A DNA stretch of 51,534 nucleotides, taken from assembly GCF_000287055.2 (NCBI RefSeq), contig NZ_AJYQ02000092.1:1-51534 (forward strand), in the 5' to 3' direction. Both the position numbers and the translations under genes were made by a program. The notes beneath the pieces were generated by a model. It was not told the DNA's origin, ran no database searches, and was given only the letters and a program-made list of their open reading frames with translations. This DNA comes from Vibrio genomosp. F10 str. ZF-129 (GTDB lineage Bacteria; Pseudomonadota; Gammaproteobacteria; Enterobacterales; Vibrionaceae). Of this stretch, positions 26,811-34,352 are shown one piece after another (position 1 is the first letter of the stretch; every line of letters begins with the position of its first letter).

Positions 26811-26907
26811 ATTTGTGCTGCCTTAGGCAGATATTAAGACAAATACCCGAGTTAGCGTGATGGGCTCCCCAAAGTTAATCAAAGCGATGAACCAAGCCAC
26901 CTAACTC
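26811..26907 (-). promoter_or_regulatory. Structured element upstream of ytfK
   Basis: Two nested hairpins lie about 110-205 bases upstream of the ytfK start. Read on the plus strand, the first has GAGTTAG (26849-26855) pairing with CTAACTC (26901-26907), inner GGCT (26863-26866) with AGCC (26895-26898), and innermost GTT/AAC and ATC/GAT. The second has ATTTGT (26811-26816) with ACAAAT (26839-26844), enclosing CTGCCT-T-AGGCAG (26818-26830). Neither has a T-run, so terminators are unlikely. It could be a cis-regulatory leader or part of a separate RNA. I recognise no known riboswitch class. Confidence 0.4.
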
Positions 26908-26989
26908 TGCGACCTATTTAGCCGGAAAATTGTGACATTTTTAAGAATAGCGTGCATTTCATAAAAGAGTGTTAATTTTTTGTAAATAA

Positions 26990-27145
26990 AAATTAAAAAA
27001 ATGCCCGCTACAGAATGAACGGGCGAATAGTCACAGATGCATTACACAAAAAGTGGATGTCCTGAAACAATCAGTGGATACACTTTTTTGTTGGAGAAGG
27101 CGTTAAGCGAATGAATGTTCGCTTCAACATTTAACCAACAGGTAT
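26990..27145 (-). ncRNA. Candidate small RNA or structured 3' UTR with terminator
   Basis: The minus strand shows a series of hairpins ending in an intrinsic terminator. TGTTGG/CCAACA (27140-27135 with 27094-27089) encloses AAGCGAA/TTCGCTT (27124-27118 with 27111-27105). Next comes AAAAAGTG/CACTTTTT (27088-27081 with 27055-27048). The last is GCCCG/CGGGC (27024-27020 with 27007-27003), followed by seven T. The region is outside any plausible gene. The YbaK-type gene ends 120 bases upstream on the same strand, so this may be its 3' UTR, a processed 3'-derived sRNA, or an independent sRNA. A weak TATACC -10 lies just upstream. I do not recognise it as a named Vibrio sRNA. Confidence 0.5.
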
Positions 27146-27241
27146 AGTCTACGGTAAAAATCACCTTGTGACTATTTATGTTTTATTTGTGAATAAAAAT
27201 TCCAATATTGGTGTTCGTACTTTAGATTGGCATCGCAATAA

Positions 27242-27257
27242 AATGTAACGTTACATT
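27242..27257. promoter_or_regulatory. Perfect 16-base palindrome
   Basis: AATGTAAC followed directly by GTTACATT is a perfect palindrome with a central CG, the form of a LacI-family operator. It lies 9 bases past the stop of the YbaK-type gene and about 100 bases upstream of the candidate small RNA. No LacI-family gene is nearby. Confidence 0.45.
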
Positions 27258-27265
27258 GTTGCGCT

Positions 27266-27748
27266 TTAATTATTGCGACAAATTGGCGCAATGGTTGGCT
27301 GGCACAGCGCGATCAGTTCATCACTGCGTAATGAAAGGCCTAGCATGGCATGACCGCTGCTGATGGTAATGAGCGTTTGATGCGTCAATTGCACATCAAA
27401 CACGACGGGTATTGGAGTCTTAAGTAATAAAGGAGAGACGGTACCAGGCTGATAACCCGTAATCAGAGCCACACTGTTTGAATCGACGCAGGTCATGCGT
27501 CGGCAATTTAATAGGCTTCGTACTTTTTTAGGGTCGACACTTTGATCACCGGGGACGCAGGCTAAAGTGTATTGATTACCCATATCCCTTAATACAATAC
27601 TCTTCACCATTTGTTCAGGGCGTACACCACGCTGTTTTGCCGTATCTTCAATCGTTATTGTGGCGTGCTGTTGAGGCAGCAAGCGGTAATCCACTTGCTG
27701 CTGATCAAGATAACGAGTGACAGGGGTCGATATGGGTTTATTCATCAT
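27266..27748 (-). CDS. YbaK/ProX-type aminoacyl-tRNA deacylase
   Basis: A 160-residue cytoplasmic protein of the YbaK/EbsC family, which removes wrongly attached amino acids from tRNA in trans. Visible features are an N-terminal [15 protein letters not shown], a [27 protein letters not shown] block with the conserved lysine and the proline-glycine turn, and [11 protein letters not shown] near residue 100, the family G-x-x-[SP] segment. Substrate (Cys-, Ala- or another tRNA) cannot be read from the sequence. The start overlaps the last 11 bases of ygfZ, so it is translationally coupled; two consecutive ATG codons (27748, 27745) are possible, and I see no clear ribosome binding site. Confidence 0.85.
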   Translation of the reverse strand: MMNKPISTPVTRYLDQQQVDYRLLPQQHATITIEDTAKQRGVRPEQMVKSIVLRDMGNQYTLACVPGDQSVDPKKVRSLLNCRRMTCVDSNSVALITGYQPGTVSPLLLKTPIPVVFDVQLTHQTLITISSGHAMLGLSLRSDELIALCQPTIAPICRNN

Positions 27749-28709
27749 CAAGTGAATAAGGAAGTGTTTGTAATGACCACGAATGTTCGGGCTGTTCTTT
27801 AAGCCTAAATTGGGTATCTGATTCTAGCTCCTTGGATGCAATGATGAGCCCCATGGCTTGTCCATTTTCAAATTGATAATGGCTGAGCAATTCCCCCGCA
27901 GAACGCCAATTTTCTCCAACAGCACGTTCAAGGCTTATTGAATCGAAACGAGAAAGCGGCTCTTCTGTCGTGCCAGTTACCACATACATTGCTCGCTTAT
28001 TGATGCCTCTATACTTGGCTCTTGCAACGGTTTCTTGCCCGGTGTAACAGCCTTTTGAGAAGCTAATGCCACCCAGAGCATGAAGATTAAGCGCTTGAGG
28101 TATGTGGGTGTTTTGAATGGCTTCATCAACATAGGGCAGCGCAGCTTCAATATCAAAACGTGTCCATAGCTCTTCGGTGACTTTTTCGGCATCACTATTA
28201 TTCACTAGGTCTACAGCGGCTTCTGGTGTGATCAGTAATAACCAGCGTTGCTGATCTATTTTAATGGCTGTTCCACCGTTAATAGGCCTAACATCACCCG
28301 TTTCTTGGCTTAATGTGTCTATCCATTCTTGGGCATTGGGCCCCATGATACCCAACGGAATATCTTGAGATTGGTTAATCTCAACTTTAGCAAAAATAGC
28401 GTACTTTTTGATCTCTGATAGTTCTGTTTTGATGGCACTGCTGGGTTGAAACATTGCGTAGCCATTGTTGTGATGAAACAAGCGAAAAATACTCCATACT
28501 TTTCCCTTTGCATCACAATGGGCACCAAAGGTCGATTGATCTTTCTTTAAACCTACGACGTCACAGGTTACTTGACCTTGTAAGTACGATTTTTTGTCAT
28601 CACCCATCATGGTTATCGCTCCCCACGAACTTAGGTGGGTTAGCATTAATGATGGTAGCGAGGTTTCAGGTGAGATTGAAAGTGTATTGAATTGTTGCTG
28701 CCAGTCCAT
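27738..28709 (-). CDS. ygfZ: tRNA-modifying / Fe-S repair protein YgfZ
   Basis: YgfZ is a folate-binding GcvT-like protein needed for some Fe-S enzymes, including the tRNA methylthiolase MiaB. The 323 residues match E. coli YgfZ. The family signature KGCYTGQE near residue 220, with its essential cysteine, is intact in [18 protein letters not shown]. It overlaps the YbaK-type deacylase gene downstream and is divergent from sdhE, 232 bases away, as in E. coli. That gap contains a five-copy hexanucleotide repeat. Confidence 0.94.
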   Translation of the reverse strand: MDWQQQFNTLSISPETSLPSLMLTHLSSWGAITMMGDDKKSYLQGQVTCDVVGLKKDQSTFGAHCDAKGKVWSIFRLFHHNNGYAMFQPSSAIKTELSEIKKYAIFAKVEINQSQDIPLGIMGPNAQEWIDTLSQETGDVRPINGGTAIKIDQQRWLLLITPEAAVDLVNNSDAEKVTEELWTRFDIEAALPYVDEAIQNTHIPQALNLHALGGISFSKGCYTGQETVARAKYRGINKRAMYVVTGTTEEPLSRFDSISLERAVGENWRSAGELLSHYQFENGQAMGLIIASKELESDTQFRLKEQPEHSWSLQTLPYSLDDE

Positions 28710-28784
28710 GTTATCGTCCTAGATACAAGTGTGAGAGGTTTCTTCCTCTATGGTAATCTCAGTTCATGTTTAGGTCCATTCAAG

Positions 28785-28814
28785 AATCAGAATCAGAATC
28801 AGAATCAGAATCAG
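28785..28814 (+). repeat. Hexanucleotide microsatellite (AATCAG)5
   Basis: Five perfect consecutive copies of AATCAG lie in the ygfZ-sdhE divergent gap, 75 bases upstream of the ygfZ start and about 60 bases before the sdhE -10 element. Such simple repeats can change copy number by slippage, altering promoter spacing without touching a coding frame. Confidence 0.9.
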
Positions 28815-28871
28815 AGGGCTATGGCGATACAATGTCGATAATCTTTTTTGTTCGAGAGAAAGGACTGTGAC

Positions 28872-28880
28872 TGGGATAAT
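28872..28880 (+). promoter_or_regulatory. Extended -10 promoter for sdhE-ygfX
   Basis: TG-G-GATAAT matches an extended -10 element with no clear -35. It would start transcription near 28887, giving a 55-base leader before sdhE. Confidence 0.45.
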
Positions 28881-28941
28881 AGTTGTCTGCCGCAGGGATT
28901 GGTACACTCGTTGCCAGTGAATACACAGTAGGGAATCATCC

Positions 28942-29202
28942 ATGTACACCACAGAACAAAAAGCACGCGTTAAGTGGGCATGTCGTCGAGGAATGCTAGA
29001 ACTTGATGTCGTTATTATGCCTTTTTTTGAAGAGTGCTTTGAATCGTTAAACTTTAATGAACAGCAAGACTTTGTTTCTCTGCTTGAATGTGATGATCCA
29101 GATCTCTTCACATGGGTTATGGGTCATGGCCGCAGTGAGAACCTAGGCCACGCATCTATTGTGGATAAAATTGTTGCCCATAACCTCTCAAAAGTTCGTT
29201 AA
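28942..29202 (+). CDS. sdhE: Succinate dehydrogenase flavinylation factor SdhE
   Basis: SdhE helps attach FAD covalently to the SdhA flavoprotein subunit. The 86 residues match the family. The signature RRGMLELD near residue 16 contains the conserved RGxx[19 protein letters not shown] follows. The start has AGGGAA 8 bases upstream. It overlaps ygfX and is convergent with nadB beyond it, the same order as in E. coli. Confidence 0.94.
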   Translation: MYTTEQKARVKWACRRGMLELDVVIMPFFEECFESLNFNEQQDFVSLLECDDPDLFTWVMGHGRSENLGHASIVDKIVAHNLSKVR

Positions 29203-29575
29203 CGCGACAGCGAAACCTTCTTTTTATGCCCTCGCTATTAATACCATTTTCTTGTTATTGATGGCGTGGCTAGTGATTATTTCTTCCATCCCTCTCGTTC
29301 TTACTTTTATTTTATTGTTGTCTCTGATCTTGGTCTTTTGGCATTCAGGCTTTATGCCGCGTTCTATTCGTGGAGAGTTCCGTCTGAGCGAACATGGTGT
29401 ACTGGAGTATCAACAGAAAAAATACCTAATCAGATACGCTGTTTTAAATGTTGCGTTTGTGGGGGTGGTTCTCCACTTCGCAGACAATCAACGCTTTCTA
29501 TTATGGAGAGACAGTGTTTCTGATGATGAATATCGCAAACTGCTCGTGGAAATAAGAAAAGCGCACCACGAATAG
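29159..29575 (+). CDS. ygfX: YgfX/CptA-family inner membrane protein
   Basis: A small inner membrane protein of up to 138 residues with two hydrophobic helices at about residues 25-45 and 45-62, followed by a soluble tail ([20 protein letters not shown]). The size, the membrane hairpin and the position directly after sdhE identify it as YgfX. In E. coli it has been reported to inhibit MreB and FtsZ as a partner of SdhE; the toxin claim is debated. No ATG is available near the expected N-terminus. The earliest start is TTG at 29159; TTG at 29171 or 29174 fits the family length equally well. All overlap the end of sdhE. Confidence 0.75.
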   Translation: MWIKLLPITSQKFVNATAKPSFYALAINTIFLLLMAWLVIISSIPLVLTFILLLSLILVFWHSGFMPRSIRGEFRLSEHGVLEYQQKKYLIRYAVLNVAFVGVVLHFADNQRFLLWRDSVSDDEYRKLLVEIRKAHHE

Positions 29576-29592
29576 TTTCAGGGTGCGCTTTT
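29557..29592. terminator. Shared terminator of ygfX and nadB
   Basis: AAAAGCGCACC (29557-29567) pairs perfectly over 11 bases with GGTGCGCTTTT (29582-29592). The ygfX stop codon is inside the loop, so the terminator overlaps the last codons. T-runs on both sides let it serve both convergent genes. Confidence 0.85.
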
Positions 29593-29628
29593 GAGATTGG
29601 GAAAGGGAGAGTTCAGACGACTGAAACT

Positions 29629-31248
29629 CTAAGGTGCATTCTTGGTGTTGGGATCCAGAATGGTTGGACCGCTCTCTTGTGCTAACTCAGGGTAATCCAA
29701 TGTGTAGTGCAGGCCTCGACTTTCTTTACGTTGCATCGCACAACGAACCATCAATTCCGCTACTTGGAGTAAGTTTCTCAGTTCCAAGAGATTGTTTGAC
29801 ACTCTAAAGTGGCTGTAATACTCATGGGTTTCTTGCTGCAACAATTGAATACGGCGTAGTGCTCGCTCTAAACGCTTGTCGGTACGTACAATGCCCATGT
29901 AATCCCACATAAATAGACGCAACTCGTGCCAGTTATGTTGTATAACGACCTCTTCATCTGAATTGCTCACCTGGCTTTCATCCCATGCCGGTAAGGTAGT
30001 TGGCATGCTCGCTTGGTCTATTTGATCAACGATATTTTTGGCAGCAGCCCAGGCGTACACCACACATTCAAGCAATGAATTTGACGCCATACGGTTTGCC
30101 CCATGAAGGCCTGTATAACTGACTTCACCAATCGCATACAATTGAGAGAGATCCGTTTTTCCCGATTGATCGACAATAACCCCTCCGCAGGTATAGTGTG
30201 CGGCTGGGACAATCGGAATGGCTTCCTTAGTCATATCAATACCAAGATCTTGCAAACGCATATGAATGGTCGGGAAGTGTTTTTCGATAAAGTCGGCCGG
30301 TTTGTGGCTGATATCGAGATACATACAATCGGCGCCTAGGCGCTTCATTTCAAAATCGATCGCTCGGGCAACGACGTCTCGAGGGGCGAGTTCACCGCGC
30401 TCATCAAAATCTTTCATGAAGCGAGTACCATCGGGGCGTAGCAGATAAGCGCCTTCGCCACGAAGTGCTTCCGTTAGTAGGAAGTTTCGCGCTTCTGGGT
30501 GAAACAGACAGGTTGGATGAAACTGATTAAACTCTAAGTTCGCGACTCGACAACCGGCTCGCCATGCCATCGCGATACCGTCTCCAGAAGAAACATCAGG
30601 GTTGGATGTGTATTGGTAAACCTTAGATGCGCCGCCTGTTGCAAGCACGACGAACTTACTTCTTACTGTCTCAACATGTTCTTCATTTCTATTCCAGATA
30701 TAAGCACCAACGACTTTATTGGCGTCACCACCAATTTTGTCTTCAGTAATGAGATCTAAAGTGTTGTGGCGCTCTAGGATTTCAATATTAGGATGACGAA
30801 GGACGTTTGCCTGCAAAGAGGTTTGCATTGCCATACCGGTTGCATCGGCAGCATGAAGAATTCGACGATGGCTATGGCCGCCTTCTCGAGTGAGGTGATA
30901 ACGCGGTTTATCGTCAGTATCGTCTTCTACGCGATCAAAGGGCACACCCCCATCGATCAGCCATTGAACGCACTCTTTTGCATTCTCTGCGATAAATCGG
31001 ACGGTGTCTTCTTCACAAAGCCCAGCGCCAGCCACTTTTGTATCTTGCACGTGAGATTCAATACTGTCTGATTCATCGAAGACAGCGGCGATCCCACCCT
31101 GAGCATAATAGGTGGCCCCTTCACTGAGAGGGCCTTTGCTCAATACAATGACTTTTCCATGCTCAGCGACGCGAAGAGCTAAAGACAAGCCAGCAGCGCC
31201 ACCTCCTACCACTAATACATCACACTGATGTTCACGGTTTGCGTTCAT
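29629..31248 (-). CDS. nadB: L-aspartate oxidase
   Basis: NadB oxidises L-aspartate to iminoaspartate, the first step of de novo NAD synthesis. The 539 residues match. The FAD fold opens [16 protein letters not shown], then [19 protein letters not shown] near residue 44, [13 protein letters not shown] near residue 114, and [16 protein letters not shown] with [15 protein letters not shown] in the second half, as in the succinate dehydrogenase/fumarate reductase flavoprotein family. It is divergent from rpoE, as in E. coli. Confidence 0.96.
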   Translation of the reverse strand: MNANREHQCDVLVVGGGAAGLSLALRVAEHGKVIVLSKGPLSEGATYYAQGGIAAVFDESDSIESHVQDTKVAGAGLCEEDTVRFIAENAKECVQWLIDGGVPFDRVEDDTDDKPRYHLTREGGHSHRRILHAADATGMAMQTSLQANVLRHPNIEILERHNTLDLITEDKIGGDANKVVGAYIWNRNEEHVETVRSKFVVLATGGASKVYQYTSNPDVSSGDGIAMAWRAGCRVANLEFNQFHPTCLFHPEARNFLLTEALRGEGAYLLRPDGTRFMKDFDERGELAPRDVVARAIDFEMKRLGADCMYLDISHKPADFIEKHFPTIHMRLQDLGIDMTKEAIPIVPAAHYTCGGVIVDQSGKTDLSQLYAIGEVSYTGLHGANRMASNSLLECVVYAWAAAKNIVDQIDQASMPTTLPAWDESQVSNSDEEVVIQHNWHELRLFMWDYMGIVRTDKRLERALRRIQLLQQETHEYYSHFRVSNNLLELRNLLQVAELMVRCAMQRKESRGLHYTLDYPELAQESGPTILDPNTKNAP

Positions 31249-31321
31249 AAGTCTTTTAAAATCCCGAACTGTATAGAGTCATCCAACTCTCTATTTAAAT
31301 ACGCAACAATGCGTCATATTC

Positions 31322-31350
31322 GATATATCTTATCACTACATTAAGCGCAA
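31322..31350 (-). promoter_or_regulatory. Probable nadB promoter
   Basis: On the minus strand TTGCGC (31350-31345) is followed after 17 bases by TATATC (31327-31322), a fair sigma-70 promoter starting near 31315 and 67 bases before the nadB ATG. Confidence 0.5.
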
Positions 31351-31465
31351 TACTTTGTAAATCCGATTGCTTTTAATCAATATCAGCTTCAAAATTCCTC
31401 CACTGAATAAGTGACGAGCACATCACACTGTAAATTATTATTTGTCATTATTTTAAGAAAGTTTT

Positions 31466-31493
31466 GAACTTTCCTTTTACTACTGAGTCACAA
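31466..31493 (+). promoter_or_regulatory. Sigma-E type promoter of rpoE
   Basis: GAACTT (31466-31471), 16 bases, then TCACAA (31488-31493) matches the sigma-E consensus (GAACTT, about 16 bases, TCTGA or TCAAA). It would let rpoE activate its own operon, as known in E. coli. Start would be near 31499, with a leader of about 94 bases. Confidence 0.7.
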
Positions 31494-31592
31494 TAGTGCT
31501 CATGTAGGCAGTGGTGTCAATACTACAATGTGCATCATGAATACTCATATCTGTGAGGATAAGAGTGAATAACAATAGGAGTACACGCTCGA

Positions 31593-32171
31593 ATGAACGA
31601 GCAGCTTACCGATCAGGTCTTGATTGAGCGAGTTCAGAGTGGAGATAAGCAAGCATTCAATTTACTGGTTTTGAGATACCAAAACAAAGTATGCAATCTT
31701 ATTTCTCGGTATGTTAGCAATTCTGGCGATGTAGCCGATGTGGCCCAAGAGGCTTTCATCAAAGCGTATCGAGCCATTCCCACCTTTCGTGGTGAAAGTG
31801 CGTTCTATACCTGGCTATACCGTATTGCTGTTAACACTGCTAAAAATCACATTGTTGCCCAAGGACGAAGGCCTCCTGCAACTGATGTTGATGCTGAAGA
31901 TGCTGAATACTATGAAACGGGCAGTGCGCTAAAAGAAATATCGAACCCTGAGAACTTAACGTTGTCCAATGAATTGAAACAAGTGGTTTTTAGCGCGATA
32001 GAAGCACTGCCAGAAGATTTAAAAACCGCGATGACGCTACGAGAGCTAGATGGCTTAAGTTATGAAGAAATCGCAGAAGTAATGGATTGCCCCGTAGGAA
32101 CGATACGCTCACGTATCTTCCGTGCTCGTGAAGCGGTGGAAAAGAAAATAAAGCCTCTTTTGCAGCGTTAG
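31593..32171 (+). CDS. rpoE: RNA polymerase sigma-E factor
   Basis: The extracytoplasmic-function sigma factor for envelope stress. The 192 residues match E. coli RpoE. Region 2 includes DQVLIERVQSGDKQAFNLLV and AFIKAYRAIPTFRGESAFYTWLYRIAVNTAKN. Region 4 includes LPEDLKTAMTLRELDGLSYEEIAEVMDCPVGTIRSRIFRAREA, with a full helix-turn-helix. AGGAG lies 10 bases before the start. It opens the operon rpoE-rseA-rseB-rseC and is held by RseA at the membrane until RseA is cut. Confidence 0.97.
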   Translation: MNEQLTDQVLIERVQSGDKQAFNLLVLRYQNKVCNLISRYVSNSGDVADVAQEAFIKAYRAIPTFRGESAFYTWLYRIAVNTAKNHIVAQGRRPPATDVDAEDAEYYETGSALKEISNPENLTLSNELKQVVFSAIEALPEDLKTAMTLRELDGLSYEEIAEVMDCPVGTIRSRIFRAREAVEKKIKPLLQR

Positions 32172-32196
32172 TACTAGTAATAAAATGGTGAAAATA

Positions 32197-32802
32197 ATGG
32201 CTGACCAAGAAAAACTTTCAGCACTCATGGATGGAGAAGTGGTCGATAAGGCTCTGATTTCAGAGATTCAACTCGATCAAGAATGTCTAGATACCTGGAA
32301 AAATTACCATTTGATTGGTGATGTAATGCGTGGTGACACGCCGAAGGTTGCGGAGTGGAACATTGCTGGAAGTGTCGCGTTAGCTCTCGAAGATGAGCCT
32401 ACGCATAGCTTATTAAATAGCAACGTTTCAGAGTTAGCTACACACAGAGAAACTCAACCAACGCCGAGCCAAGCAAGGCGCTATCTGCCTGACTGGATGC
32501 CTCAATTTGGGCAAGTGGCTGTCGCAGCCTGTGTCTCATTAGCGGTCATATTTGGTGTGCAACAGTACTCTGGTGCAGAATCCTCATCGGCAGAACAGTT
32601 TCCTGTATTACAAACGATTCCTTTATCAGGCAGTGTTGAGCCTGTGAGTTTGAGTCGAGAATCCGTAGGAAAACAGAATCAAAATGTGAATGTTCAAGAG
32701 CAGCGCCGTCGTGTCAACGCAATGCTTCTCGATTATGAGTTACAGCTAAGGCTGAACAGTGAATATTCAGATGGCGACATCATTGAACCGGTAATTGAAT
32801 GA
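32197..32802 (+). CDS. rseA: Anti-sigma-E factor RseA
   Basis: A 201-residue inner membrane protein that binds RpoE on the cytoplasmic side. Residues 1-70 (MADQEKLSALMDGEVVDKAL) form the anti-sigma domain, one hydrophobic helix lies at about 104-122, and the rest is periplasmic, where DegS and then RseP cut it during stress and where RseB binds. The ATG at 32197 has GGTGA 6 bases upstream; an in-frame ATG four codons earlier is less well placed. It follows rpoE by 25 bases and overlaps rseB by 4. Confidence 0.93.
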   Translation: MADQEKLSALMDGEVVDKALISEIQLDQECLDTWKNYHLIGDVMRGDTPKVAEWNIAGSVALALEDEPTHSLLNSNVSELATHRETQPTPSQARRYLPDWMPQFGQVAVAACVSLAVIFGVQQYSGAESSSAEQFPVLQTIPLSGSVEPVSLSRESVGKQNQNVNVQEQRRRVNAMLLDYELQLRLNSEYSDGDIIEPVIE

Positions 32803-33764
32803 AAAAAATCCTGATCAGTGCTCTGACGCTGCTCAGTTTGAATGTCAACAACGCCTTTGCAGAATCCTCTTCTGCAGAGGCTTTGTTGCATCAAATGAAT
32901 GAAGCAAGTCAGCAGTTAAATTACGAACTCTCTTATGTTCTGATCAAAAAGAATAGCATTGAACCTTTGCTGTATCGTCACGCTCGAAGTGAATCCCAGC
33001 AGCTTGCCCATCTCGTTTATCTAAGTGGCCCTGTTCGTGAGGTGATACGTCGTGGTGATGAGGTCAGTTACATTGAACCTGGGGTAGAGCCATTTACTAT
33101 TGAGTCAGGGAAGATGGTCGCACCGACGATTCCATTGCTCAACACAAGCATCGATCATTTGAGTGAACATTATGACTTCATTACCGTTGGTCGGGCGCGA
33201 GAAGCGGGAACGGCTTGTCAGGTTTTACGTATCGTCCCCAAAGACGGTTTAAGATATTCCTATGTCTTATGGGTCGATGAGAAAAATAGCCTCCCACTTA
33301 GAGCTGATTTGGTTGATCGAGATGGTGAAGTATTAGAGCAATATCGTACGATTTCCTACTCAATTAACGATCAAATTGAAGGCATTCTTAGTGGTTTGAA
33401 AGATGCTCAATTACCAGAGGTTATTTCCTTGCCAAAAGGTAATGTAAAACAAACATTCTGGAGTGTTGGTTGGATACCGAGTGGGTTTGAAGCTAAAGAG
33501 CTTAATCGTTACCGAATGGCTGTGACTGATCGAATGGTTGAAAGCCAAATGTATTCAGATGGTTTATTTAGCTTTTCAGTCTACGTCTCAGACAGCGATG
33601 ATCACTCTTTGAAAGGGCAACTCGTTCGTCAAGGGCGAAGAACACTTCATAGCTTTGTTAAAGGGCGCTCTGAAATCTCTGTCGTCGGTGATATTCCCCC
33701 GAGTACGGCCAAACGTATTGCTCAATCCATTTCATTTAATGAGACTAAGGCGGCAACGCAATGA
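32799..33764 (+). CDS. rseB: Sigma-E regulator RseB
   Basis: A periplasmic protein that shields RseA from DegS and senses misassembled lipopolysaccharide. The 321 residues match. It has a signal peptide ending at about residue 22 (LNVNNAFA), then two domains: the lipid-binding N-terminal LolA-like fold and the C-terminal domain with QTFWSVGWIPSGFEAKE near residue 220. ATGA overlaps on both sides (rseA and rseC) show tight coupling. Confidence 0.94.
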   Translation: MKKILISALTLLSLNVNNAFAESSSAEALLHQMNEASQQLNYELSYVLIKKNSIEPLLYRHARSESQQLAHLVYLSGPVREVIRRGDEVSYIEPGVEPFTIESGKMVAPTIPLLNTSIDHLSEHYDFITVGRAREAGTACQVLRIVPKDGLRYSYVLWVDEKNSLPLRADLVDRDGEVLEQYRTISYSINDQIEGILSGLKDAQLPEVISLPKGNVKQTFWSVGWIPSGFEAKELNRYRMAVTDRMVESQMYSDGLFSFSVYVSDSDDHSLKGQLVRQGRRTLHSFVKGRSEISVVGDIPPSTAKRIAQSISFNETKAATQ

Positions 33765-34255
33765 TGACAGCTTTGGCAACGGTTGCTGCGGTGCATAATA
33801 ATGACCAAGAATACATTCTTGAGCTGAGCTGTGATCAACAAACAAGTTGTTCTAGCTGTGCATCAAAGCAAAGTTGTGGGACGGGGATTGTGAGTAAAGC
33901 TGTAGGGGCTAAGGCGCTTTCTTGGCGTGTCGCTAGCCCTAAACCGGTGAATAAAGGGGATGTTGTTGAAATCGGTTTTCCTGAAAAAACACTGCTGCAA
34001 TCAGCGGCAACCATTTATCTAATTCCTCTGTTTTCGTTAATACTCGGTGCCATTTTAGGGCAGTTGCTACTGGTTCCTTACTTTCAAGTGGGGGAGCCGG
34101 GTGTGATTGCCAGTGCGTTTTTATTTGCCTTTGCTGGGTTTAAGCTAGCAAAGCACAAGGCTCTGAAATTGGAGCAAGCCTCTGAGCAGCAGGTGATTTT
34201 ACTTCGAACCCTTGGTGGGGCCATTATTCAAACCGCAAATAAGAGTGCGAATTGA
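33761..34255 (+). CDS. rseC: Sigma-E operon membrane protein RseC
   Basis: A 164-residue inner membrane protein of the RseC/MucC family. A cytoplasmic N-terminal part has a cysteine cluster (CDQQTSCSSCASKQSCG, four cysteines after a first), suited to metal or Fe-S binding. Two transmembrane helices follow at about residues 80-100 and 108-127. RseC has been linked to SoxR reduction together with Rsx in E. coli. It overlaps rseB by 4 bases and ends the sigma-E regulator group; lepA follows after 97 bases. Confidence 0.9.
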   Translation: MMTALATVAAVHNNDQEYILELSCDQQTSCSSCASKQSCGTGIVSKAVGAKALSWRVASPKPVNKGDVVEIGFPEKTLLQSAATIYLIPLFSLILGAILGQLLLVPYFQVGEPGVIASAFLFAFAGFKLAKHKALKLEQASEQQVILLRTLGGAIIQTANKSAN

Positions 34256-34352
34256 TTAGAAATTGGGTAGAATCTGCCAACTTGATTGAAATGCAGCCTC
34301 AGGCCGCTTTCATATTATTCCTATTTTCAACGAGTTTAGTCACCCCAAGCCT

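Noticed and set aside
26811..26907. A known riboswitch (glycine, c-di-GMP, lysine or similar) upstream of ytfK
   Set aside because: None of the consensus core motifs I know for these classes is present; only the inverted repeats can be claimed.
28899..28927. TTGGTA-17-TACACA as the sdhE promoter
   Set aside because: The start would fall about 8 bases before the ATG and remove the ribosome binding site; the extended -10 at 28872-28880 fits better.
28770..29111. A minus-strand reading frame across the AATCAG repeats and sdhE
   Set aside because: It is antisense to sdhE, its tail is the translated repeat, and it resembles no protein family.
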